Positions 1 to 9,453 of a stretch of DNA of 64,000 bases are shown one piece after another. A model generated the notes under the pieces. That model had not been told where the DNA came from. It searched no databases and was given only the letters and a program-made list of their open reading frames with translations. The stretch lies in NCBI GenBank assembly GCA_964022665.1, contig CAXIDF010000016.1, forward strand, positions 1-64,000. Reading direction: 5' to 3'. Made by a program: the position numbers and the translations under genes. Each line of letters opens with the position of its first letter. Within the stretch, counting starts at the first letter, position 1. Source of the DNA: Haliea sp964022665. GTDB taxonomy: Bacteria; Pseudomonadota; Gammaproteobacteria; Pseudomonadales; Halieaceae.

Positions 1-2542
1 AGTTACGCCAGCGGGTCAGCGGCACGAGCAGGCGGGCTGCCAGCTGCGGGTTCAGCGAGTCGATCTGCATGACCTTGTCTGCCAGCAGGCGGTAACCGGC
101 ACCGTCAGCACGGTGAAACGCCAGCGGGTTGGCGCTGGCAAAGGCACCGATCAGCGCGCGCACCTTGTTGGGATTGCGCACATCAAACACCGGGTGCTGC
201 AGCAGCTGTTGCACCTGCTCGAGTGTGCCGGGCGCGGGAACAGTCGCCTGCAGCTGCAACCACTTGTTCATTACCAGGGTTTCATGTTGCCAGTCTGCAT
301 GGAACGTTTGCAGCGCCGCGTCGCGTCGAGTGACATCGCCGTGAAAAGCCAAGGACTGCAACGCAGCCAGCCGATCAGTCATGTTGCTGGCGCCCGCGAA
401 CTGCGCCTCTGCCAACAGCAGTCCATCTTCGCCAGCCAGGGCCAGATAATCGAGACACACGTTACGCAGACGACGCGCTCCGATCTGGCCCGCCTCCGGT
501 GCGTACGGTGCCGTGTTTTCCAGGCGCAGGTAGCAGGCCTGCAAGGCGTCGCGGTGAGTGGTGGCGATGCCGCAACGCACGGCTTTCCGGGCCGCGTGAA
601 TAGCATCCACATCTGCCCCGCCGTTCGCAGCCGCGAGATCCGCAAGATAGTTCTCGCCGGGGAGCGACAGCATTTCCGCGACCAGCGCGGGGTCCAGTTC
701 GGTGTCGCGCAACAAGTCGCCGCAGGCGGCCAGATACTCTGGGTCAACCACTCCCTCCTCACGCGCTGCCTGCTGTGCCTGCACCTCGTTGATAACTCGC
801 AAAGCGTACTGCTGCGCAGCGTCCCAGCGCAGGAAACCATCGTCCTCCCGGCTCATCAGCGCCCGCAGTTGCGCGCTCGTGTAATCGCAGGCCAGCCGCA
901 CGGGAGCCGAAAATCCGCGTAGCAATGCAGGTACGGGTGCTTCCGTGACGTGCTCGAAGACGAAGGTCTGCTCGGGCTCATTCAACACCAGAACACGGTG
1001 CGTCGCCGTGGAGACGTCGTCGTCAGTGTCCAGACACAGGGGCAGGTTTCCTTCACTACCCAGCAACCCCAATGCCACCGGAATGACCAGGGGTTCTTTT
1101 ACCGCCTGTCCCGGCGTGACGGGGCAGGACTGCTTCAGGGTAAGGAAAAAACGCCGGGCAGCCGCGTCGTACCTGCCCTCTGCCGACACCAGGGGCGTGC
1201 CCGCCTGCGAATACCAACGACGGAACTGCTGCAGATCCACCCCGGAGGCCTCCTCCATCGCGCGCACGAAATCCTCGCAGGTCACCGCCTGGCCATCGTG
1301 GCGCTGAAAGTAAAGGTCGGACCCTGCCCGGAAGCGCTCCGCCCCCAGCAGCGTATGAATCATCCGCACCACCTCCGCACCCTTTTCATAAATGGTCACG
1401 GTGTAGAAGTTGGAAATTTCGATAAACGACTCGGGCCGCACCGGGTGCGCCAGAGGGCCGGCATCTTCGGCAAACTGCGCATTGCGGAGCATATTGACGT
1501 CTGCCACGCGCTTCACCGTGGGCGAGCCCATATCTGCGGAAAACTCGGCATCCCTGAAAACGGTGAACCCCTCTTTCAGGCTGAGCTGGAACCAGTCGCG
1601 GCAGGTCACCCGGTTGCCGGACCAGTTGTGAAAGTACTCGTGGGCGACAATCGCCTGCACATTCTGGAACTCGGCATCCGTTGTGATCTCAGGGCTGCAG
1701 AGCACACAGGAGCTGTTGAAAATATTCAGCCCCTTGTTTTCCATCGCGCCCATGTTGAAATCATCAACGGCCACAATATTGAAGATATCGAGGTCGTATT
1801 CGCGCCCGTACACCTCTTCGTCCCAGCGCATCGACTGCTTGAGTGAGCGCATGGCGTGCGCACATTTGTCGAGATCCTTCTCCTCGACATGAATATGCAG
1901 TGCCACTTCACGGCCACTTGCGGTCACGAAGGTATCGTCGACGCTGCGCAAGTCGCCCGCTACCAGGGCAAACAGGTAGGCGGGCTTGGGAAACGGGTCG
2001 TGCCAGCGGGCGCGATGGCGTCCGTTCTCAAGCGCCTCCAGTGCCAGTGGATTGCCGTTGCTGAGCAACACCGGATAGCGCGCCGCGTCCGCTTCCACGG
2101 TCACCTCGAATTCCGCCATGACATCCGGGCGATCGAGGTACCAGGTGATCTTGCGAAAGCCTTCGGCCTCGCATTGGGTACAAAACAGGGTGCGTGACTT
2201 GTACAACCCCTCCAGAGACGTGTTGTTCTGCGGCAGAATGCGGCACTGCGACTGCAACCTGAAGGTGTCTGGCACATCGGCAATCCGCAGGCCGGCATCG
2301 CTCAGCTCATACTCATCCGCCGCCAGCGGCCGGTCGTCAATGCCGAGGCTTACCAGCTCCAGCTCCTGACCGTGTAACTCAAGCGCCTGCTTGCCAGCGC
2401 CCGCATTGCGACGCATGTACAGGCACGCTGTTACCAGCGCGTGATCCTCGTGCAGGTCGAAGGCAAGCTCGGTGCGCTCGATCAGGAAAGCAGGGGGCTG
2501 GTAATCACGCAGGTAGATAGCCCTGGGGTTTGCGTCTCGCAT
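1..2542 (-). CDS. pepN: Aminopeptidase N, M1 family (C-terminus beyond the window)
   Basis: Cytoplasmic zinc aminopeptidase that removes N-terminal residues from peptides. The reading frame starts at the ATG at 2542 and runs off the left edge; about 847 codons are visible against roughly 870-880 in the family, so only a short C-terminal piece is missing. The zinc motif HEYFH lies at residues 301-305, close to its place in E. coli PepN, and the exopeptidase motif GAMEN lies about 35 residues before it. The start sits 8 bases after the DUF2797 stop, with TGAGG as a possible ribosome site. It is the last gene of a nadK-rhomboid-yeaC-DUF2797-pepN run, an order also found in Pseudomonas. Identification is secure. 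Confidence 0.96.
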   Translation of the reverse strand, partial: MRDANPRAIYLRDYQPPAFLIERTELAFDLHEDHALVTACLYMRRNAGAGKQALELHGQELELVSLGIDDRPLAADEYELSDAGLRIADVPDTFRLQSQCRILPQNNTSLEGLYKSRTLFCTQCEAEGFRKITWYLDRPDVMAEFEVTVEADAARYPVLLSNGNPLALEALENGRHRARWHDPFPKPAYLFALVAGDLRSVDDTFVTASGREVALHIHVEEKDLDKCAHAMRSLKQSMRWDEEVYGREYDLDIFNIVAVDDFNMGAMENKGLNIFNSSCVLCSPEITTDAEFQNVQAIVAHEYFHNWSGNRVTCRDWFQLSLKEGFTVFRDAEFSADMGSPTVKRVADVNMLRNAQFAEDAGPLAHPVRPESFIEISNFYTVTIYEKGAEVVRMIHTLLGAERFRAGSDLYFQRHDGQAVTCEDFVRAMEEASGVDLQQFRRWYSQAGTPLVSAEGRYDAAARRFFLTLKQSCPVTPGQAVKEPLVIPVALGLLGSEGNLPLCLDTDDDVSTATHRVLVLNEPEQTFVFEHVTEAPVPALLRGFSAPVRLACDYTSAQLRALMSREDDGFLRWDAAQQYALRVINEVQAQQAAREEGVVDPEYLAACGDLLRDTELDPALVAEMLSLPGENYLADLAAANGGADVDAIHAARKAVRCGIATTHRDALQACYLRLENTAPYAPEAGQIGARRLRNVCLDYLALAGEDGLLLAEAQFAGASNMTDRLAALQSLAFHGDVTRRDAALQTFHADWQHETLVMNKWLQLQATVPAPGTLEQVQQLLQHPVFDVRNPNKVRALIGAFASANPLAFHRADGAGYRLLADKVMQIDSLNPQLAARLLVPLTRWRN

Positions 2543-2550
2543 GGTTGGCC

Positions 2551-3381
2551 TCAGTGTTCAGTGATAGCGACCTGGTAGCCGCCGAACTTGCGCAGGTTGA
2601 TAACACCGGTATCGAAGATCAGGTACTGCCCCTTGATACCCTGCAGGGTGCCCGCTACCCGCGCAGTCTTGTCGAAATTGAACGAGGACACCTTGGCCGG
2701 GTAAGCCAGCACGGGGTACTCGATCAGCGTTTCCTCCGCCTCCAGCGGAGCGATGGCCTGCAAGCCATGGGCGGCCTGCAACCCCGCGATGCCGGGTTCA
2801 CAGGCACTCATCAGGCGCTGGCGCTCGGACTCCAGGTCGGCGGGGTCCGCCGACCCTTTGAGCATCGCCTGCCAGCTTGTCTTGTCCGCCACGTGTCCCT
2901 TGAACAGGGTTTCCACCAGGCCGGATTGAAACCGGCTGGCCACGCGAAAAATCGGCAAAGCCTGCGTCGCGCCCTGGTCCATCCAGCGCGTGGGTACCTG
3001 GCTGTGCCGCGTGATACCCACTTTCAGCCCGGAGGTGTTGGCCAGATAGACAATGTGGTCGATCATGCAATTGGCAAGGCCCCAGTCCGGCTCGCGGCAG
3101 GTGCCCTGCTCGTAATGGCATTTCTCCGGACTCATGATGCAGCTGTCGCACTGTGCGAGGCGACGGAAGCACGGGTAGCAATAGCCCTGGTTGAAGCTTT
3201 TGCTGGTGACCCGATCACAGTGAATGCAGTTGATTTGCCCGAGAAACTCCAGGGCGATGGACTGCCCCAGCAAGGCGTTCAGGGGCACCCGCGTTTCACC
3301 GAGCACCATGGTATAGGTTACGGGTTGATCCAGCTCCGTAGCCATTTTACGCAGGACGCCGCGCGCCAACTCCTGTCCCAT
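2551..3381 (-). CDS. DUF2797 family protein, cysteine-rich
   Basis: Protein of 276 residues, function unknown. Near residues 52-95 it carries several close cysteine pairs (CIHC, CYPC, CDSC), as expected of a zinc-binding segment. Shortly afterwards the segment VYLANTSGLKVGITR resembles the core of a GIY-YIG fold, which is typical of DUF2797. No signal peptide or membrane segment is seen, so it is probably cytoplasmic. The ATG at 3381 lies two bases after the stop of the YeaC-like gene and the stop is followed 8 bases later by pepN, so it is probably cotranscribed with both. A nuclease-like or nucleic-acid role is suggested by the fold only and has no direct support. Confidence 0.85.
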   Translation of the reverse strand: MGQELARGVLRKMATELDQPVTYTMVLGETRVPLNALLGQSIALEFLGQINCIHCDRVTSKSFNQGYCYPCFRRLAQCDSCIMSPEKCHYEQGTCREPDWGLANCMIDHIVYLANTSGLKVGITRHSQVPTRWMDQGATQALPIFRVASRFQSGLVETLFKGHVADKTSWQAMLKGSADPADLESERQRLMSACEPGIAGLQAAHGLQAIAPLEAEETLIEYPVLAYPAKVSSFNFDKTARVAGTLQGIKGQYLIFDTGVINLRKFGGYQVAITEH

Positions 3382-3383
3382 AC

Positions 3384-3647
3384 CTAGCTCCCCTCCGGCG
3401 TGTCGCGCCAGCGCAGCGGCTCAGGGTCATCGCAGACATCCCCCGCTTTGCTGCCTTTGTCGATATAGCCAATACGTTGTTCAGGTGGCAAGTGCTGCTC
3501 ACCCCAGGCGATAAGGGCTTGCATGGCATGGGCACGCTGTTCCGGCGTCACCGGACGGCCATCCGGCCAGCGCCCCAGCTCCACCGAACGGCGCATGCTC
3601 TGGTAAATCTCCGGTGAAAGCTGCTTGATAATGTCCTGATAATTCAT
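3384..3647 (-). CDS. YeaC-like DUF1315 protein
   Basis: Small protein of 87 residues starting MNYQDIIKQLSPEIYQSMR, matching the DUF1315/YeaC family in length and in the conserved region LGRWPDGRPVTPEQR. A longer reading frame exists upstream but would run into the rhomboid gene and lacks family resemblance, so the ATG at 3647 was chosen. It lies between the rhomboid protease gene and DUF2797 on the same strand, spaced 28 and 2 bases. The same neighbours occur in Pseudomonas, which supports the assignment. The cellular role of the family is not established. Confidence 0.88.
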   Translation of the reverse strand: MNYQDIIKQLSPEIYQSMRRSVELGRWPDGRPVTPEQRAHAMQALIAWGEQHLPPEQRIGYIDKGSKAGDVCDDPEPLRWRDTPEGS

Positions 3648-3675
3648 GCGGCACCACGCGAGGCAAAAACGGCAA

Positions 3676-4554
3676 TTATAACCGTCCAGCCCCTGCACTG
3701 TCGCCGCCGCGTCGCGAGAGCAGGGCCAGCAGCGCACCGAGCAGCGCACCGGAGAGCAAACCCGCGACATGCGCGGCGTTGGCGATGGCACCAAAACCCA
3801 GCACCTCGACCACACCGGCAATACACAGCAGCAGCCAGCCCACCATCAGCAGCATGATCGGACGGCTGGGCTCGAAACCCCAGGCAGGCTGCAAACGGGC
3901 GCCCGCAAAACTGAAGCCGAGCAGGCCGTAGACCACACCCGACATACCGCCAAAAACGGATGGCCCGCCGAAGACAAACTGGCACCCATTTGAAACCAGG
4001 GCGATACACACGAACAGGCCCAGCATGTGCACCGAGCCCAGCCTGCGCTCGATTCTCGCACCGAGCTCCCACAGCCAGAGGCTGTTGAAAACAATATGCA
4101 ACCAGCCGAAGTGCAGGAATGCGGGGGTCAGCAGGCGCCAGTATTGGCCGCCCATCTCGCCAAATTGAAGCGTGTTCCCATTAATCGTGAAGGGGGTAAA
4201 GGTAAACAGCGACAGCCGCTCGGCCGAGGCGCCCAGGTAGACGAGCAGGAAGCCCGCCACGCTCAATAACAGTAGCAGAATAGTGACCGGCGCCTGGTGC
4301 CAGGCGGCGGCAATTTCCGGACGCGCACTGCTGCGTGCCGGCGCGGCGCGTAATTGCAACTGGATGTCGCCGTCGCGCCAGGCTTTATAGAGTGTCTGCG
4401 CGACGTGCACCTGCGCCTCTCCCGCCACCTCGACCACCTGGTCGCCCGCGGCTTCGTATATGCGACAGCGAATGCCCTGCTGTTGCAACAGTGCAGCAAA
4501 AGGACGCAGGTCCTCACCGGCCGCAGCTCGCAGCGCTACAAACCCTTCAGGCAT
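3676..4554 (-). CDS. Rhomboid family intramembrane serine protease (GlpG-like)
   Basis: Integral inner-membrane protease of 292 residues that would cleave transmembrane segments of substrates. Residues 1-70 form a soluble N-terminal domain like that of GlpG, followed by about six hydrophobic segments. The catalytic serine is in GMSG (S205) and the catalytic histidine in the last helix (H262, NAAHVAG); H153 and N157 of HIVFN match the oxyanion region. The ATG at 4554 overlaps the nadK stop as TGATG, which favours it over a TTG one codon earlier. It is translationally coupled to nadK and precedes the YeaC-like gene. Family is certain; substrates are unknown. Confidence 0.93.
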   Translation of the reverse strand: MPEGFVALRAAAGEDLRPFAALLQQQGIRCRIYEAAGDQVVEVAGEAQVHVAQTLYKAWRDGDIQLQLRAAPARSSARPEIAAAWHQAPVTILLLLLSVAGFLLVYLGASAERLSLFTFTPFTINGNTLQFGEMGGQYWRLLTPAFLHFGWLHIVFNSLWLWELGARIERRLGSVHMLGLFVCIALVSNGCQFVFGGPSVFGGMSGVVYGLLGFSFAGARLQPAWGFEPSRPIMLLMVGWLLLCIAGVVEVLGFGAIANAAHVAGLLSGALLGALLALLSRRGGDSAGAGRL

Positions 4555-5438
4555 CAATTCACCAGCGCCGTATTCCAGCGCAGCTTATCGCGACAACTGG
4601 CGTAGAAACTGTGTCCCAATGGGTGCAACAGGGTAAGTCGATGGGGCTTCTTGCTCACCAGCACCGAGTCTCCGGGCCGCGCCGTCATGTTCACCTGGCC
4701 GTCGCAGGTCACCGGCGGGTGAATGCGGTTGCGCTGGAGGATATCCAGCCGAATTTCGCTGTTGCCGTCCACCACGATCGGGCGACTGCTGAGCGCGTGC
4801 GGGAACATCGGCACCAGCACCACCGCATCCAATGTCGGGTGCATGATGGGACCCCCGCCGGAAAGCGAGTAGGCCGTGGAGCCAGTGGGCGTGGAGATGA
4901 TGAGCCCGTCGGCACGCTGCCGGTACACGAACACGCCGTTGATGGACAGCTCGAATTCGATCATCTGCGCCGATGTACCGGAGTTCACCACCACATCGTT
5001 GAGTGCATCGGCCCGGCCGACCGTCTTGCCCTCACGCACCACGCGGGCGTCGAGCAGAAAGCGGCTCTCCCGGGTGTATTCGCCCGCCAGTACCGCCGGC
5101 ACCTGCACGGCAATGTCGTCAGGGCTGATATCGGTCAGGAAACCCAGCCTGCCCCGGTTGACCCCAAGCACAGGCGTTTCGTACTTGGCCAGCGTGCGGG
5201 CGGCACTGAGCAGGCTGCCGTCGCCTCCCACCACAATCACCAGATCACTGTCTTCGCCGATCTCATCCAGGCTGGCTCGGGGAATGGAGGTATCCTCCAC
5301 CAACTCGGCGAGGCGCGACTCCAGCACAAGTTCCTTGCCCAGGCCCTGCAGCAAACGCACCAGCTCGTCCAGCACATCCGTGAGGCCCTCCTGCTGGCTG
5401 CGCCCCACCAGGCCTATCCTGTCGAATTTTGTGTGCAT
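4554..5438 (-). CDS. nadK: NAD kinase
   Basis: Cytoplasmic enzyme that phosphorylates NAD to NADP using ATP. The 294-residue protein has the family GGDG motif at residues 71-74 (VIVVGGDGSLLSAAR), the NAD-binding region ALNDVVV, and TPTGSTAYSLSGGG further on. Length matches gammaproteobacterial NadK. The ATG at 5438 was chosen; a TTG ten codons upstream gives a sequence with no family resemblance. It heads the run of genes down to pepN, overlapping the rhomboid start. The 91 bases between it and the lipA stop probably contain its promoter. Confidence 0.97.
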   Translation of the reverse strand: MHTKFDRIGLVGRSQQEGLTDVLDELVRLLQGLGKELVLESRLAELVEDTSIPRASLDEIGEDSDLVIVVGGDGSLLSAARTLAKYETPVLGVNRGRLGFLTDISPDDIAVQVPAVLAGEYTRESRFLLDARVVREGKTVGRADALNDVVVNSGTSAQMIEFELSINGVFVYRQRADGLIISTPTGSTAYSLSGGGPIMHPTLDAVVLVPMFPHALSSRPIVVDGNSEIRLDILQRNRIHPPVTCDGQVNMTARPGDSVLVSKKPHRLTLLHPLGHSFYASCRDKLRWNTALVN

Positions 5439-5529
5439 GGCTACCCCACTATGCCGCGCGCTGTGCAAGCGACATTATAAACACAGATAGCCAGGACAGC
5501 GCGGTGGCGCAGGATCCTTCCCGATACCA

Positions 5530-6525
5530 TCAGGGTTGGGCGAGTCCCACGTTGTTCTTCTCCAGCACTTGCTCAGCGCGATAGCTTGAGCGCACGAACA
5601 CGCCGGACACCACTTCCAGAAAACCTTTTGCCAGACCCCACTGTCGATACTTCTCAAAATCCTGGGGCGGCACGTAGCGGTCGATCGGGTAGTGGTTGAC
5701 GGTGGGTTGCAGGTATTGCCCGAAGGTCACAATGTCGACCTTGGCCGCACGCAAGTCATCGAGGGCCTCCTCGATCTCCGCTTCGGTCTCACCCAGGCCC
5801 AGCATCAGGCTGGTTTTGGTGAGCACATCGGGGCGGTAGTGCTTGGCATGCGCCAGCACGGCAAGGGTCTGCTCGTAACTGGCCCGAGGATCGCGCACGG
5901 GGTGAGTCAGGCGACGCACGGTTTCCACGTTCTGGGCAAACACCTCAATCCCGGAATCCAGCACGGTCTCCACGTCGGCCAATACACCCAGGAAATCGGG
6001 AGTCAGCGCCTCTACCGCAGTGTCGGGGTTTTCCGCCTTCACCGCCCGCACGCAGGCTGCGTAGTGACCGGCACCGCCATCGGCGAGATCGTCCCGATTG
6101 ACTGACGTCAACACCACATAGCGCAGGCCCATCAGCTGCACGGAGCGCGCGGTATTGGCGGGCTCCTCCTGATCAATCCAGCCGCGCGGATTGCCCGTGT
6201 TCACTGCGCAAAAACGGCAGGCGCGGGTACAGACGTCACCCATCAACATGATGGTGGCAGTACCGGCGCTCCAGCACTCGCTCATGTTCGGGCACTTGGC
6301 TTCTTCGCACACGGTCGCCAGGCGATGCTCATGCACGATGGACTTCACACGGTCGTACGTTGCGCCACCGCGCACGCGAATGCGCAGCCAGTCAGGTTTG
6401 GCCAGCTTTGCGGCACCCTCGGCAGACGCTTTAATGCCGTCCTTGATCGCCGTGATACCCCGCTCGTTGACGAATTTGCCGCCGCTGGGCACCTGCACCA
6501 GCGGTATCAGTTTGTTATCTGCCAT
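5530..6525 (-). CDS. lipA: Lipoyl synthase, radical SAM
   Basis: Inserts two sulfur atoms into octanoyl groups on lipoyl domains, completing lipoate cofactor synthesis in the cytoplasm. The 331-residue protein has both iron-sulfur motifs: the auxiliary cluster cysteines C73, C78, C84 and the radical SAM cysteines C99, C103, C106, plus the C-terminal RSSY (312-315) that provides the serine ligand. The ATG at 6525 is preceded by AGGAA at good spacing; longer in-frame starts have no family resemblance. The usual partner lipB is not next to it in this window; the downstream neighbour is nadK. Divergent from the MBL nuclease gene. Confidence 0.97.
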   Translation of the reverse strand: MADNKLIPLVQVPSGGKFVNERGITAIKDGIKASAEGAAKLAKPDWLRIRVRGGATYDRVKSIVHEHRLATVCEEAKCPNMSECWSAGTATIMLMGDVCTRACRFCAVNTGNPRGWIDQEEPANTARSVQLMGLRYVVLTSVNRDDLADGGAGHYAACVRAVKAENPDTAVEALTPDFLGVLADVETVLDSGIEVFAQNVETVRRLTHPVRDPRASYEQTLAVLAHAKHYRPDVLTKTSLMLGLGETEAEIEEALDDLRAAKVDIVTFGQYLQPTVNHYPIDRYVPPQDFEKYRQWGLAKGFLEVVSGVFVRSSYRAEQVLEKNNVGLAQP

Positions 6526-6699
6526 GTTGCGTTCCTGTCGCCCGGGACCGGGTGCCCTGGCCCTGCCTGAGAACGCGCAATTATAGCCGACTCTCAGCCC
6601 CTCCGCAGCGTTGCCTGGTGGCAGGCCAGGAGCGGGCGGTAGCAGACGCACAGCATGCGCCAAGGTACACTAAGCTATTGCTTTCATTCGAGGTCGACT

Positions 6700-8103
6700 A
6701 TGGCAACGCTCACATTCTACGGTGCAGCACAGGAGGTCACGGGCTCCTGTCACCTGCTGGAATCCAAGGCCTGCGGGCGTGTTCTGCTCGATTGCGGGCT
6801 GCGCCAGGGCGGCGATGCCGTTGAGCGCATTCACAACGAGCGCTTCAGCTTCAAGCCCGACAGTATCGACGCGGTGGTCCTGTCACACGCCCATCTGGAC
6901 CACTGCGGCATGCTGCCGCTGTTGGTGCACCAGGGTTTCAAGGGGCCGATACACTGCACCCGCGCCACCGCCGACCTGCTGCCGATCATGTTGCATGACG
7001 CCGTGGGGCTGTACCTGCGCGACCTTGAGCGCGACAACCTGCGCGCGGAGCGACGTGGCAGGAAAACCCGCGAACCGGTGTATGACGAGGCGGATGTGGA
7101 GCGCGTGCTGCAGCAGCTGCAACCAAGCCGCTACCGTAAACCCTTCAAACTCGGCCACCACTGCACTGTCACGCTGCACGATGCCGGGCACATTCTCGGC
7201 TCTGCCATCGTGGAAGTCGTACTCACCGAAAACGCCATGGAAAAAAGGCTGGTGTTCTCAGGCGACCTCGGACGCAGCGGCTCGGTACTGATGAACGACC
7301 CCGCTACGCTGGACAAGGCGGACGTGGTCCTGATGGAAAGTACTTACGGCGACCGTGACCACCGCTATGAAGACGACTCCATGGACGAGCTGGCGGAGAT
7401 CCTGCACGAGACCTGGAAAAAGGGTGGCAGCGTGATGATCCCCTCCTTTGCCGTGGGTCGAACCCAGGAAATCATTTTCCACCTCGGTCGCCTGCACCAC
7501 GCCGGGCAGCTCGACAACTGGGAGGTTTTCCTCGACAGCCCGATGGCCATCAAGGTCACACAGGTTTACGACCACTGGCTAGACATCATGGACGGCGAGG
7601 ATATTCGTGAACTGTCCGAAGCCCACAAGGCCTCCCTCGCGGATTTCCTGCCCCGCTTGCAACTGACAGCCGATACCGATCAGTCCATGGCGATCAACCG
7701 CATCAAGGGGGGGGCCATCATCATCGCCGGCAGCGGCATGTGTACGGGTGGGCGGATTCGTCACCACTTCAAGCAGCGCATCTGGGACGACCGCAATACC
7801 GTGATCTTCGCCGGTTTCCAGGCACGTGGCACGCTGGGCCGCCTGCTGGTCGATGGCATGCAGACCGTCAAGCTGTTTGGCGAAGAGTACGCGGTCAAGG
7901 CCCGCATCGAGACGCTGGGCTGTTTTTCCGCGCACGCCGGCCAGAGCGAGCTGGTGCAGTGGGCGAACAATTTTGACCCCGCCGCCCGGCTGGTGCTGGT
8001 ACACGGGGAGCCCACGGCACAGGACGCCCTGGCATCACTATTATGGGAGCAATACCAGCGCCGCGCTGCCGCGCCCGCAGAGGGGGACACGCTGGCGTTC
8101 TGA
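6700..8103 (+). CDS. MBL-fold metallo-hydrolase with RNA-specific (RMMBL) domain
   Basis: Protein of 467 residues of the beta-CASP/RMMBL type, expected to be a zinc-dependent RNA nuclease of the CPSF/Ysh1-like bacterial group. The metal motif HAHLDH is at residues 63-68, a further ligand histidine lies in DAGHILGSA, and the beta-CASP-type segment FAVGRTQEI and the C-terminal SAHAGQSEL and LVHGEP motifs are present. The ATG at 6700 matches the conserved N-terminus (MATLTFYGAAQEVTGS). It is a single gene divergent from lipA and convergent with the Rieske oxygenase. RNA as substrate follows from the family, not from this sequence alone. Confidence 0.9.
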   Translation: MATLTFYGAAQEVTGSCHLLESKACGRVLLDCGLRQGGDAVERIHNERFSFKPDSIDAVVLSHAHLDHCGMLPLLVHQGFKGPIHCTRATADLLPIMLHDAVGLYLRDLERDNLRAERRGRKTREPVYDEADVERVLQQLQPSRYRKPFKLGHHCTVTLHDAGHILGSAIVEVVLTENAMEKRLVFSGDLGRSGSVLMNDPATLDKADVVLMESTYGDRDHRYEDDSMDELAEILHETWKKGGSVMIPSFAVGRTQEIIFHLGRLHHAGQLDNWEVFLDSPMAIKVTQVYDHWLDIMDGEDIRELSEAHKASLADFLPRLQLTADTDQSMAINRIKGGAIIIAGSGMCTGGRIRHHFKQRIWDDRNTVIFAGFQARGTLGRLLVDGMQTVKLFGEEYAVKARIETLGCFSAHAGQSELVQWANNFDPAARLVLVHGEPTAQDALASLLWEQYQRRAAAPAEGDTLAF

Positions 8104-8129
8104 GGCTGCCGAACAGGCTGTCTCAGCTG

Positions 8130-8155
8130 CGTCCGCCGGTTGCACCCGGCGGACG
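8130..8155. terminator. Hairpin between convergent genes
   Basis: Perfect 10-base-pair inverted repeat (CGTCCGCCGG with its complement, 6-base loop) in the 62-base gap between the convergent MBL nuclease and Rieske oxygenase genes. No T-run follows on either strand, so intrinsic termination is uncertain. Confidence 0.45.
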
Positions 8156-8165
8156 ACGCGAAAAG

Positions 8166-9155
8166 TCAGGCCTTGGCGAATGACTCCGCGTAGAACTGAC
8201 CGTACCATTTGCGGAAGCGGGCGATTGGGCCGTCGCCGTCGCAGAGCACCGGTTGTGAGCGGAACATCTTGTTTTCCCAGATGGGTTTGTCTTCATCCAG
8301 CTGCTTGCAGATGTCGCGGATGATGGCAGCGTTGACGCCTCCGGTCTTGACCTCACCGTCCACCAGAGGCTGGGTAAAGGCAAAGCGCACATGCACCGTC
8401 TCGTCGTCAATCGGCGTGACATTCCCCATGAGGAAGGTGCTGGCGATACCCTCAAAACGGGTAAAGCCCTGACCGGGGCCGATGTTCTTGGAGGTAATGC
8501 TGCCTTTCACCATCCCTCGCGGGGTTTGCATGTCGGCTTTCTGCACGCCCAGGGAATAGTGCTGTTCGTAGGTCAGTTCGGTTTCCGGGAAGGTCGCCGT
8601 CTGGTGTACATAGCGGAAGTGCGCGGAATCGGCGCCGTTTTCCGCCATTTCCTGACAGGCTGTCTTTATTGTCCACTCGAAGCGCTGCAGTGGTGCCCAA
8701 TCGGCACTATTGGCCTCCTCGAACGACTCCACGTCCCACATCGGTGCGACGCCCTCCGGGTGATACCAGGCGTAGATCACCTGATTGTCTTCCACCACCG
8801 GGTAGGACTCCAGGCACTGTTTGCCCACAACCTTGGGCGGCATATTTTTCGCGTAGGGCACGTCCGTGCAGTAACCTGCCGCGTCGAACTTCCAGGCGTG
8901 GAACGGGCAAACAATGCTTTCGCCTTCGATACGACCACCCTGCCCGCTGCTTTCATTGATACCGTAGCCAAGGTGGGCACCCAGGTGCGGGCAGTATGCA
9001 TCCAGCAGCACAGGGCGGCCGGATTCCGTGCGAAAGAGCACCATTTCGCGACCAAAATACAGCACGGGACGCGACTGCCCTACAGCCAGATCATCACTGT
9101 AGGACACGACAAACCAGCCAAAAGGCACCGGCATGGGGGGACGTGGTTTCGGCAT
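8166..9155 (-). CDS. Rieske non-heme iron oxygenase, KshA-like
   Basis: Oxygenase component of 329 residues. The Rieske cluster motif is C55-x-H57 and C83-x2-H86. The mononuclear iron site is in ENGADSAHFRYVH, with H179 and H184 as ligands, and an aspartate-containing DGPIARFRKWYGQFY segment near the C-terminus. The layout resembles 3-ketosteroid 9-alpha-hydroxylase oxygenase (KshA) and sterol 7-desaturases. The ATG at 9155 has GAGGAG upstream. No ferredoxin reductase gene is adjacent, so electrons must come from a component encoded elsewhere. It neighbours thiolase-like and DUF35 genes, consistent with steroid or related polycyclic catabolism, but the substrate is inferred. Confidence 0.85.
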   Translation of the reverse strand: MPKPRPPMPVPFGWFVVSYSDDLAVGQSRPVLYFGREMVLFRTESGRPVLLDAYCPHLGAHLGYGINESSGQGGRIEGESIVCPFHAWKFDAAGYCTDVPYAKNMPPKVVGKQCLESYPVVEDNQVIYAWYHPEGVAPMWDVESFEEANSADWAPLQRFEWTIKTACQEMAENGADSAHFRYVHQTATFPETELTYEQHYSLGVQKADMQTPRGMVKGSITSKNIGPGQGFTRFEGIASTFLMGNVTPIDDETVHVRFAFTQPLVDGEVKTGGVNAAIIRDICKQLDEDKPIWENKMFRSQPVLCDGDGPIARFRKWYGQFYAESFAKA

Positions 9156-9453
9156 TACTAACTCCTCGGCAACCGTTCGGGCCAGTCAGCCCGGCTCAAG
9201 ACAAAAACCCAATCGCGAATGATAGACCCTTTTGCCCGCTGGCTTAAACCACACGGTGCAAGTGCTTATACCGATCTACTCCGGGCCCCGGCAAAGAGGG
9301 AAAACACCACGCCCTGACCACGGCGGCGAGCCCAGTCGCTTGCTGCCACCGCCCGCCCGGGATAGTCTTCGGGCTCACCCCATCACCAGCAGGCAGGCCG
9401 CGCATGCCCGACATTCGCCCACGGAAAGTAGCCGACTTCGGAATCGCCCGGCG
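9156..9453. other. Divergent intergenic region
   Basis: Roughly 300 bases between the Rieske oxygenase and the thiolase-like gene. An open frame continues upstream of the chosen thiolase start but its translation is arginine/proline-rich and unlike any thiolase N-terminus. A TATCAT-like element on the minus strand near 9221-9226 could serve the Rieske gene. I see no convincing operator. Confidence 0.4.

Noticed and set aside
950..1846. 298-residue plus-strand frame over pepN
   Set aside because: Antisense shadow of aminopeptidase N, whose HEYFH and GAMEN motifs are on the minus strand.
4335..5480. 381-residue plus-strand frame over the nadK region
   Set aside because: Antisense to nadK, which has GGDG and other family motifs. 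The translation shows no domain.
9232..9453. N-terminal extension of the thiolase-like protein
   Set aside because: The added 74 codons are R/P/S-rich and unlike any thiolase; the ATG at 9454 is near the expected N-terminus.
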